Position numbers and translations under genes: made by a program. Source: Pycnococcus provasolii (taxonomy: Eukaryota > Chlorophyta > Pseudoscourfieldiophyceae > Pseudoscourfieldiales > Pycnococcaceae). From it: a DNA stretch of 64,000 nt. This document shows positions 9,005 to 21,000 of the stretch, one piece after another. How positions within the stretch are numbered: position 1 is the stretch's first letter; every line of letters starts with the position of its first letter. The stretch lies in the NCBI GenBank assembly GCA_938743325.2, contig OW568867.1:898501-962500 (forward strand), in the 5' to 3' direction. The notes below the pieces were generated by a model. That model did not search any database, was not told where the DNA came from, and saw nothing but the letters and a program-made list of their open reading frames with translations.

Positions 9005-12000
9005 TCAAGGGCTTTCAAACTTTGTCGGACTATCCTCGGACTTTCTAGAATCATACAACAAGTTGTGAGCACTATTTGCAATCGGGTACTTCATTTCCTG
9101 TGGAATCGAGGAAATGCCGCTGTGATCAGTTGAAGCCTCAGTCGGCCAACTTGCATAGGTGCGATTCTCCTCATCCATCTCTTTCTCCTGCGGCGTTCGA
9201 TAGTCACCAAACACAAACTCGCTGTCGTGACCACTATGAATCGCCAACCTTTCCACGGACCATTTTCTAAGCTGCAGCACATTCGCCAGCAAGCCTTTGC
9301 TGACCGACCATCCTGCCGCCTGGGCAACGGAAAGGGGCGTGCCAAGGAGCTCCGATATGTATCTATTATACCTTGTGCTAGGTAAGTTCCGCGCTCTAAC
9401 ATCGCCAACCGGATGAATAGAATTGCCACTTTCCCTCATAATGCGGATGTACTTCGTGTAAAGAACTGCATTCTCTTCCATTCCCCTTGCCGATGCACTA
9501 ATGCCTCGTACCGTGAGCTGAGCTCTTCTAAGAACAAGGTTCGCAAGTGGGAGTCCCTCAACATCAGCCAGTTCCGAGCCAGCCTTGTGGCCAAGTTCAC
9601 GCACGAGGCGATCAGCAAGACGTTGACAGGCTTTCAGCTCAAGCGCTCTTTTAGTATCCAACAAAAGGCGCGTTCGACCCTTGACGCGTTCGTAGTCTTT
9701 CCGTTCGAGATTTTTGAACAGTTCCATGTCATTTCCAGCCACGTGGTCACGAGTGGCTACCAACGTGCTGGCCATCTGTACCTTAGCAACGCTTTTGCGC
9801 AAAAGAGCGAGGCCTTTCTCCTGATCACCCTTGCTTTCCTTGCTTTCCAAAGGCTTCGAGTTGGTGCTGGAGCCCAGGCTCCGTGTTTTTGATAAGGAAT
9901 TCACGGCATTGGTGGTGAAGCTTGCCACACTCTTCGATCCAGATTTGATGCTATCAACGAGCCACTTTGTCCCTTTTGAAAATTTCCTTGACATAGTCTT
10001 GTAGAATGCCTTGGAGCTTTCCTCCGGACGAACGTTGTGTGCCGCCGACTCCCACGTGCTCTCGTGCATCGCATGGAGTAAATTTGTAGTCATGGTAACG
10101 CCAATGGAACCAAGCACTGGCACATCAATCTCTACCCTCCCCACGGTATGTGCTCGAATCCACCTAGCCGTCATGGGATGAACCGAGCGGTTTATTGCGA
10201 GTGAAGTCGCTTCGAGGAACGACTTGTTCACATCACCTTCCTCGAAAGTGTGATTTGCGTACATCCTACTCGATCCCGACGACTTCGATCGAGTTATCAC
10301 TGATCGTGTCGTCTGCTCATCTGTACTTTCGAATTCATCACTGGCGTTGTCCTCTGAATCCTCGCGGTGGTATGGGGTTTGATTGAGCCATCGCGCATCC
10401 CCGGTCAGCAACAGCGCGCTCAGATGCGGCATTCCCATCGACTTCAGACAAGCGCTTAAGTGCGATTGAGTAGTATGCATCGCCTCGCTCACAGTCTCTG
10501 CCAGAGGACCCTTGTACACCTTAGATACTTCGGCAATCTTTGTCATCCGTTCACGCTCATCGCAGAAGTTGTCTGTCACGATCGCCACGGTGAACTGAAA
10601 GATCGTGAATATGGTGACCACCGGATAGAATATAAACACAAATGCCAACACCACTTCCTCCGCAACTAGTTTCACAACCCCATCGTCGAAGAGCGTATCC
10701 TTTGCAAGAGCGCTAAGATCGCCTAAAATGTAGTCACCGAGACCGTCGATGCCGTCAGTTAGCCTGGAGTGAAGCTTAACGCGGTCTCCCACCACGAGAT
10801 GGAGCACTAGGCCACAGAGCAGTGTGTACAAGATGAGCACGGCGGAGAGCGTCGTCATGTCAGGAATCGACTTGTGGATGGAGATGTTGATTGGGCGGAA
10901 TCCGGGAAAATGTCCAAGCAGTCGATACGCATTCCACATGATCAACAGTATCAGCGGCACTTGCATCATCACGTAGACGCTGTGAAGGTTGTGCATTTCG
11001 TCAATCTTTGCTAGCAATTTCATGAACGCGTCTCGACCCGTTCCGTCGTAAGGCAGAATGTGACGAAGAGCGCCGATCGGGTATCCCTCGACAGGCCCCT
11101 GCGCCTCGCCCTTGCGCAGCGGAAGGAGGAGGCGTGCGGTAGACGAACCGTCACCATCGTAGACACGGTAGCTTCGTGCGTAACTGAATTCACGCACATA
11201 GTGAAAGCTGTAAACGAAGCGAATGATCGTTGATACGAGAAGGAAGATTGGCACTATCGAGACGCACACCTCACGCATCACATGCCCCGCTTGGAAAGAA
11301 ATCTTCGTAACGGGTTTGAGCTGCAGCCTCAGGATTGCATTCTCCACAACGGTATTCAACAATGCGTACAGCTTTTTGATCGTGGTAATCGTCATGGACA
11401 AAGCAATCACCGCGATCAAAATCTCCAAAGCGAAGAGCGCGGTACTCCAGCCGTGGTTGAAGTAGTAAAACAACGGTGATACATTGACCTCGAACTTGCT
11501 CGAGACAGTGCCCTCGAAATCAATACTGAACTTGACGTGCACGTCCACAAGCATCTCAAGTTCCACGTTGTGCATGGGAATGCGCATGGAAACCGATTTC
11601 GTGTGGCTGTCTACGAAACGCGCAAAGTTCAGATAGCCTAGCAGTAGCTCAGCCCTATCACGACGCAGCGATCCGTCCACGTATACGTCAAAAGCAGCCT
11701 CGGCAATTGCCGACGCCATCTTCCGATTGCTACCGAGACGTGCGTCGTTACCGAACTCATGCTCGCGGCTAAAGAATCCAAACGGAACTCCGTTGGATTT
11801 GATCTCCGAATCCATGTAGTAATTTGAAATGTTCCTCTTGAGCAACGGATTATAGATACCACTGGGAAATTTGCCATCATCGGCATCTCTGGAGATGTCT
11901 GTTTTGGCAAACATGGCATCCATGCCAAAAGCGTTCCCCACCGGAGTGCGCTCGCATTCGCTATTAATCACAAAATCGGAAAATCGGGTCGAAGGCAATG

Positions 12001-15000
12001 ATCGATCCCCACGTCGACCAGGGCACCCGCTTGCATACTCGCTCCGGTGCTGTGTGATATAAACGCCACCCACAAGACGCATCTGCCCTGTAGCCCCGAA
12101 GCTACGAGGGCGGTCGTACGAGGAGTATGATACCTGTCGTAGATCATCTTTCGAGAAATCAACGGCTGTGTATCCAGCCCACATTGCTTTCGTTGCAAGG
12201 GCATTCGTTCCACTTGCCGGCGCCACACCCTTGGCTTGCTGCAGCCTCCGACTCGATCGTCTTAAAGTCGGTGTGATGTCGATGTCTGATGTCGATGTCG
12301 TCGTCGTCGTCGTCGTCGTTGTCGTTGTCGCCGTTGTCGCCGTTGTCGTCGTTGTCGTGGGAGTTGGCGGAGGTGCCAGCGGCGAGCTCGGCGGTGGCGG
12401 CGGCGGGCTCGGCGGCGGCGGCGCAAGTGTCGTTATGTTCTCGTTTGGATCTGCGGATCTCACAAGATATTTTACGATACGATCCCCTCCTACGCCACGT
12501 GGACAGGATGGCGTTTCAGTCGACGATTCCGGAAGAAGCTCTGACGTGATATTCACTGCGCGTTCAACGATGAGCTGCAAAGACGACGCTTGCGCCTCAA
12601 GCTTGTTCTGTGCATCCAACGTGCGGCCAGTCGTTTCGAATGCGTTTTTTGTCTCTTGAAGGGCACGAAGGAGCATGGTGGTCAACGACGCGAGCTCGTC
12701 CGTGCCTGTCACCATGCCTTTCTGCCCAAATGAGGAAGCATTCTGCCCAACTTGAAATTTGGACAAAAGCTGTGCATCATCTGCCATCACAAACGTGCCC
12801 ACAGTGGTCGATACCGCTCGTGATTCCGATACTGCACTTTCAAGTCGCTCTGCAAGACTCATGGCTGATTTCACGATCGCCCGCACCTGCTTCTCTCGTG
12901 CCTCGGGACTCGAAGCTGACAGCGTCTGCTGACCGGAAGAAACGAGAGACAGGCTCACTCCATTACCTTGCGCTAGACGTCGTCCAAGACGCCGTTGAGC
13001 ACTGTCTGGATCATTCTTTGTAACCACCTTCTTTGTAACCACCAAGACGGTGATAGTCACGAACTCACCCGTTTCAGCAGGCGAGCAATCCAAAAGAATT
13101 GGATACTCATTGGATTCCATAGCTGTATTCAGCGCTTCGCGCAGCCGCGTGCTCTCCAATGATGTGGAGTCCAAATACAAGCCGCACGCCTCGTTTGCAG
13201 ACTTAACACTTTCTGGCAAATCGTAGGGTAGCTTGTACGTCGTGTTGAATCCCTCGACAAGTTCAATGAACACCTTATCGGATTCGCCGACTCGTCCGTC
13301 GAGATCCGTGGCGCGGAAGGTGAATGTGTACTTACCTGGAGCGCATCCATCCTCTCGAAGAACTTCGGGAGAACACGCACCTGATCCCCCCACGGCGACG
13401 AGCTCCTTCGAAAGATCTCCATCCACCACATCGAAAGCATCGGCGACGCAGAACGGGAAGGATGAGCCCTGAAGTTCTCCCCAGCATGGTTCGAGAATGC
13501 CTGGATGGGGATACCCATACAGTAAAACGATTGGTCGCATTTGAGACATTTCGCGCGGAGTTCGAAGCGTAATCTTAGGGCCAGCTCCGTCGTCGGACGC
13601 GCCAGCGCTGCTCGCTGATGCTAGTTCCTCCTCCATACGTTCTAGCTCCTCGCAAGATACGCTTTCACATCGCCCTGTCGGGTCATCCTTCGGGCACCAC
13701 GTTCCCCGATTTCCGGTCATGGGATCCACATCGCAGGGCTCTTCGATTGTAACAGAGCGAACGTCTCGCCCCATCAAAGGAGGAATCGCAGAGTCAAATG
13801 CGACGAATTCGATCTGAAAAACAGACCCAATAGGTGCATTTGTATCTATGCATCCTGCCAATCCTTTCGTTTTAAATTCGTGACCAGAGCAGCCTTTTAA
13901 ATTGCGCATGCATTCATCGGGCGGGCATGCTAATAGCCTGCTGGTGATATCACCGCCATCATCGATATCGTCGGTCACACTAGCACCAGGCTCACACGGG
14001 CCATCTACTGTCGGGCAACGATCGTAGATCGAAAATTGCTTCACCCCGATCGCCTTTTGATCTCCATACAACGTCACATTCGGCGCTTGATTTACCACCA
14101 CAACCTCCTCTTCGAATACTGCTTCGCCTTCGCAATAGTCATTCACAGAACAGGGTCCGACGTCGATGCACGGCCGCTCACCGGGGGCACATTCGATGAG
14201 AACCCTCACAATCCTCGTTTCAGACACGGTATTCTTCGCAGAGTCGGATACGGTGTACGTGATTTGGTATCTCCCCGGATCGATCAGACGGTCGACAGAT
14301 CCGATGGACAGATCGAGGCACTGCTCCAGATCTGGTTCCCCGTCGATCGGGATCAAGCGCCCGCACGCCACGACAAATGGTGTGAGATCGCCATCATTCA
14401 CGTCAAGTGCTTCTACGCCCCTGTCACATAATGCGTCCAAAGGCGCGTCCTCTGCACACCTTGCATAACTTTTTCCAGAAGGCACAATGACGATAGCTGG
14501 TTTTGCCGCGGTCATCGTCGGCGGCGTCTCTGGAATCGTAGGAGCTGAAGGTTCCGTCGAAATGTAGGAATTCTCGGAGCTTGAGGTCAAGCAATAGCCA
14601 TTACTGCCGCACGTGTCATCGGGGCATATGACCGAACCTGGCTCCGGGCATCGTGGCTTGACGATGACCCGCCGGTGAATTTCTTCGGCGCGAAGGCCAC
14701 TGGGATCTTCGCAGTTGTACTTCACCAAGTAATACTCCCCGTCTGGCAAGGGCTTAGACGTGTCCACCGCCAGCGCGCCAAACACGCTGAGCCCCCCAGG
14801 CTGATTACTGGTAATGTCGGAGATGACATTCGCCGCGTCCGTGTCCTCGCATTTTCCACCAGCATCCACGTAGTTGTTTTCTCGCGTTTGCGTGAGCTCC
14901 TCACGAAGCACCAGCTGGCGAGAACTTGTGTAGCCAAAAAACAAAACTTTTCCTTGACTCGCGAGTTGAATTTGAGGCGGCGATGTGTCTTCTGGTGGCT

Positions 15001-18000
15001 TGTACTCCTCCACTTTAACAACTTGTGATGATGTTGTCGAAATAGTAGAGAAAGATGCTGCACATGAGCCATACGAACTGCATTTTGGCATCTCATCCTC
15101 CTCCAATTGTTCCAAGTCTTCTTCTTCGACGCAAAGATGTTCCTTTTCACCCGTTGTCTTGCTATGCTCGACGCAGTAGTCCTTGACATACACGCGGCGC
15201 GTTGCCGTCGCATTGTTGTTCGACTGGTCTGTGCACACATACGTCAGAATGTAAGGTTCATTCACCGCAGTAGGCGGATCTCCGTTTTCTCGGCGGATCT
15301 TCGTTTCGATCTTCGACACACCTGCAGTCGGTAGTAGGTAGACATTGAATCCGTCACGATCCGCGTCTTCGCAACGAACCCCAGGTTCTTGAAACTCACC
15401 CAGCCACTGATCCAGATAAACATCTGGGTTCCCGCCGGTGGATCCGTCCTCAAGCGTGAGAATTGGCGCCGTCTCATCTGGAGGCAAAGTTGTGGTCGTA
15501 GTTGTCGGCACGACAGCAATACCCGCAAAATCTTCTCCCGCTTCTTCTTCAGGCTCTTCGAGCACTTCGTCTGAAATTTCCGTGACCATGGTCAAAACTG
15601 GTCCAGGCGGGGATGTTGTGCTTGTGGTTGCTGTGGTTGTCGTCGTGGTCGTCGATGTGGTGGTAGTCAGTATGGTGGTTGATGTTGTTGTTGCTCCAAT
15701 GGTGGTGATTGTTGTTGAACTTGTTGTATATGGCGCAGTAGTGCTTGTTGTGGTAGTCGTAGTGGTGGTGGTGGTGGTAGTGGTAGTTGTAGTGCTGGCG
15801 GCGGCGGTGGTGGAAGTGGTGGGAGGTGGGGCTGGCATTGTTGTGGTAGTCGGCATTGTTGTGGTAGTCGTAGTGGTGGTGGTGGTAGTGGTGGTGGTAG
15901 TAGTGGTGGTGGTAGTGGTGGTAGTGGTTGTCGTCGTCGACGTCGTTGTGGTGTTGGGGATAGTGGTGGCGATGGTGGTGGTGGTGGTGGTGGGAAAAGC
16001 CAGCTGTATGCCGAAGATCGAGAAAGATGTCACGTTTGCTGCGAGTAAACACGTCGTCCCATCACACGTGTACTGAAGCACTGGAACGTCAGTCCACGTA
16101 GTAGCTTCAGCAGACGCAAGTTTCTTTAATGCTGGGACTAGGCCTGCTCCGAGAATTTCAAACGGAAGGAGAACGAGTACACTTTGCCTGAATACGGTAC
16201 CATGGGGTTCCAAGGAGACAAGTGGTCCCGCAAAGCTTGCGCCAAAATTTTGTAACGCAGTGCCAGGAAGTTGCTGCTGTGTAACCTCAGTGGCACCAAT
16301 TGTTACGCCCGAGGCAGGCGCAGCTCCAGCCGGAATAGCGACACTGACGAGATCCATCTTTTGCATCGGTCTCTGCGCAAGTGCGTACTCCAGCGCAGCC
16401 AAGGTATGATTCCTGTCTGCAGCTTTCTCAGGATTCAGATTTGGATTTGAAATACGGCCAATGCTCGACGTCGCATTTGCAGAAATCTTGGCATATATGA
16501 CATTTGTAGATGCTTGATTTGCTGCCATTGCGATGGAACAATATGCGTCACCTTGGTGCCACAATCGCTGTCCCATCCTTGCGTATGCGATATCGAGCCG
16601 ACGGCGAACTGGGGACGGCGGAAGAACTGGCGGTAGAAAAATCGGCGGCGGTTGTTGATACCTGTCCGAGATCATCCGTCGCCCGACGGGGAGTGGATTG
16701 CCCGATGGTGCCTCGCAGATAAAATAAAAACTTGCGCTGCATGGCTTATCGACCAGCTTGGTGCCATAATTAGTCTTGGTTTCGAGCACAACACAGTCTT
16801 CTGTGGAGCTAGCAGACCCTCCGTCGTTCGGTTCGCCAGTATGCCAATAAGTGGCAACTGTGTTGAGTGCACTGGCCATTGCAAGATTCTGCGTGTCCAA
16901 GAAAGTTCCCTCGGTAGCAGCATCCGTCAATCCTATCCATGCATGAACGTATGTTTGCCCTTGGCTTTCCAGCAAACTGGCAAGCGTATTAAATTCTGTC
17001 GCATCGCCGATTGAAGCAAGATATCCTCCTGAATACGTACTTGCGCAATACACTTGAGCATCTGCGAAGTTCTTAGTACCAACAGTGCTCACGAAATGGT
17101 GCGTTGTTGTTGTTGCTATCGGCGGCGGCGGTGGCGGTGGTGACGGTGCGCATACCACGCTTCCCGTATCAACCATCATCCCCCTGGCGCTGTCCCAGCT
17201 GATCGTAACGATCGGGTACGTCCTATTATCCGCATACTTCCAATCGATTGCAGTCACCGCCGAGCCGAGGTGTCTCTTTGTGGTAGTCAGCAGATTGGCC
17301 AGCAGCGTCGTGTCACTGTCATTCACCTCTAAGGCTGATACTATTTGGCCACATGTCCCGCAGTCGCTGCATCCGAGATAAAACTGAAACGTCGTCAGTT
17401 TCGTCGTCAATATCCTGCGTGTCGTCGGATTAGCCGACAGGTGTCGCAAACCAAGAGAAGGAAGTTGGACAGAACTAGACGTGATGCTGGTCATGGAGAG
17501 ATACGACGCATTGAGATTCGCGTTAGGATTGCCTCTCGCCACGAGGTCACTCTGCATGCCCTCTAAGGCTTTTGCGAAATCGTCTGTGGTGTTCCTGAAG
17601 TCCGCGGACCCCCTCGTCAGGTTTTTGCTCGACGTATCGAGACCTGTCACGACAAACTCCGCCTTGTAGCCCTTGCCAAACGATCGAACGAGCGGCGGTG
17701 GCGGCGGCGGTGGTGGCGGCGGCGGAGGTGGCGGTGGTGACGGTGCGCATACCACGCTTCCCGTATCAACCATCATCCCCCTGGTGCTGTCCCAGCTGAT
17801 CGTAACGATCGGGTACGTCCTATTATCCGCATACTTCCAATCGATTGCAGTCACCGCCGAGCCGAGGTGTCTCTTTGTGGTAGTCAGCAGATTGGCCAGC
17901 AGCGTCGTGTCACTGTCATTCACCTCTAAGGCTGATACTATTTGGCCACATTTCCCGCAGTCGCTGCATCCGAGATAAAACTGAAACGTCGTCAGTTTCG

Positions 18001-21000
18001 TCGCCAATATCCTGCGTGTCGTCGGATTAGCCGACAGGTGTCGCAAACCAAGAGAAGGAAGTTGGACAGAACTAGACGCGATGCTGGTCATGGAGAGATA
18101 CGACGCATTGAGATTCGCGTTAGGATTGCCTCTCGCCACGAGGTCACTCTGAATGCCCTCAAAGGCTTTTACGAAATCGTCTGTGGTGTTCCTGAAGTCC
18201 GCGGACCCCCTCGTCAGGTTTTTGCTCGACGTATCGAGACCTGTCACGACAAACTCCGCCTTGTAGCCCTTGCCAAACGATCGAACGAGCGGCGGTGGCG
18301 GCGGCGATGGTAGCGGCGGCGGAGGTGGCGGTGGTGACGGTGCGCATACCACGCTTCCCGTATCAACCATCATCCCCCTGGTGCTGTCCCAGCTGATCGT
18401 AACGATCGGGTACGTCCTATTATCCGCATACTTCCAATCGATTGCAGTCACCGCCGAGCCGAGGTGTCTCTTTGTGGTAGTCAGCAGATTGGCCTGCAGC
18501 GTCGTGTCACTGTCATTCACCTCTAAGGCTGATACTATTTGGCCACATTTCCCGCAGTCGCTGCATCCGAGATAAAACTGAAACGTCGTCACGCGTGTCG
18601 TCGCCGACAGGTGTCGCAAACCAAGAGAAGGAAGCTGAACAGAACTAGACGTGATGTTGATCATGGAGAGATACGACGCATTGAGATTCGCGTTAGGATT
18701 GCCTCTCGCCACGAGGTCACTCTGCATGCCCTCAAAGGCTTTTACGAAATCGTCTGTGGTGTTCCTGAAGTCCGCGGACCCCCTCGTCAGGTTTTTGCTC
18801 GACGTATCGAGACCTGTCACGACAAACTCCGCCTTGTAGCCCTTGCCAAACGATCGAACGAGCGGCGGTGGCGGCGGCGATGGTAGCGGCGGCGGAGGTG
18901 GCGGTGGTGACGGTGCGCATACCACGCTTCCCGTATCAACCATCATCCCCCTGGTGCTGTCCCAGCTGATCGTAACGATCGGGTACGTCCTATTATCCGC
19001 ATACTTCCAATCGATTGCAGTCACCGCCGAGCCGAGGTGTCTCTTTGTGGTAGTCAGCAGATTGGCCTGCAGCGTCGTGTCACTGTCATTCACCTCTAAG
19101 GCTGATACTATTTGGCCACATTTCCCGCAGTCGCTGCATCCGAGATAAAACTGAAACGTCGTCACGCGTGTCGTCGCCGACAGGTGTCGCAAACCAAGAG
19201 AAGGAAGTTGAACAGAACTAGACGTGATGTTGATCATGGAGAGATACGACGCATTGAGATTCGCGTTAGGATTGCCTCTCGCCACGAGGTCACTCTGCAT
19301 GCCCTCAAAGGCTTTTACGAAATCGTCTGTGGCGTTCCTGAAGTCCGCGGACCCCCTCGTCAGGTTTTTGCTCGACGTATCGAGACCTGTCACGACAAAC
19401 TCCGCCTTGTAGCCCTTGCCAAACGATCGAACGAGCGGCGGTGGCGGCGGCGGTGGTGGCGGCGGCGGAGGTGGCGGTGGTGACGGTGCGCATACCACGC
19501 TTCCCGTATCAACCATCATCCCCCTGGTGCTGTCCCAGCTGATCGTAACGATCGGGTACGTCCTATTATCCGCATACTTCCAATCGATTGCAGTCACCGC
19601 CGAGCCGAGGTGTCTCTTTGTGGTAGTCAGCAGATTGGCCAGCAGCGTCGTGTCACTGTCATTCACCTCTAAGGCTGATACTATATGGCCACATTTCCCG
19701 CAGTCGCTGCATCCGAGATAAAACTGAAACGTCGTCACGCGTGTCGTCGCCGACAGGTGTCGCAAACCAAGAGAAGGAAGTTGAACAGAACTAGACGTGA
19801 TGTTGATCATGGAGAGATACGACGCATTGAGATTCGCGTTAGGATGGCCTCTCGCCACGAGGTCACTCTGCATGCCCTCAAAGGCTTTTACGAAATCGTC
19901 TGTGGCGTTCTTGAAGTCCGCGGACCCCCTCGTCAGGTTTTTGCTCGACGTATCGAGACCTGTCACGACAAACTCCGCCTTGTAGCCCAAGCCAAACGAT
20001 CGAACGAGCGGCGGAGGTGGCGGCGGCGGCGCAGGGGGAAGAGGAGGGTACGTGAAGCCGATGCCGTCTGGGGCTGCGCAGTACGTCTCCGTCGCCTTGA
20101 TACAAGCAAACGTCGCGCCCGCGCCCGTCGTGCAGACATCACAGGGGCATGCGACGGTGGAAACACCGGATGACGGGCACGCGAAAAGGCACGATGCGGT
20201 AGCCGGGGCGAGTGGGATGTACCGAAGCGGTTGCCCTGCTGTTGCGTTGGTTGCGTTGGTTGTGCTGGTCATGCTTGTTGGATTGAGGTCGCGTCGCAGC
20301 GCATAACGCAGAACGTCTCGGGCGTCGGAATAGACGCGGCGCGTCACTCCTGCGGAGCGCGCGTTCAACGACCCTAAGCGAGGGGTGGGGCAAAACCCCC
20401 ATTCCAACTTTCCACTCGCCGCGACGACGCGCGTTGGCACGCCGAGCAGACCGCCGTGGGCGGCGTCGAGCGCCTTGCCCGGGCCCGCCTCGGCGAGCGC
20501 CTTGGCGTCGACGACGAAGCCGGACGTGCGCCCGCTCGGGTCGGCTTCCAGGCTCAGGTACCAGTCGCCCGGGCTCACCTTCGCCTTACGCACAATCGCG
20601 CGCCCGTCGTCGACGAAGCCCTCGCCGTCGTCGCCGTAGTAGCAAAGGTCTTGCAGCCCTGAACGTCTGCGTACGTCGTCACGGCGGCATAAGTTCCACT
20701 TTGCGACTGACGCGAGCTGTGGGCCCGAGAGCAGCGGGTGATTGAAGTCGCTGGCGACGCGGACAACGGCGTCAACGGTATCTTTCGCCACGCCGCAGTC
20801 CGCCTTGCATCCAAACGAGCCATACGCCGGAAACTCATACGGCTCTTCGCAGATGCCGTCCCCACAGACCGGCTCCTTCCAGTACCGCTTGATGACAGCG
20901 TCTCGCGTGAATGTGACGATAGCATCGCGTGATATGGTGGTTTCGTCGGGCACGTTGAGGAGTAGCAGGTTTTCGGCAGCCACGGTAGCTTTCCTCGCGT

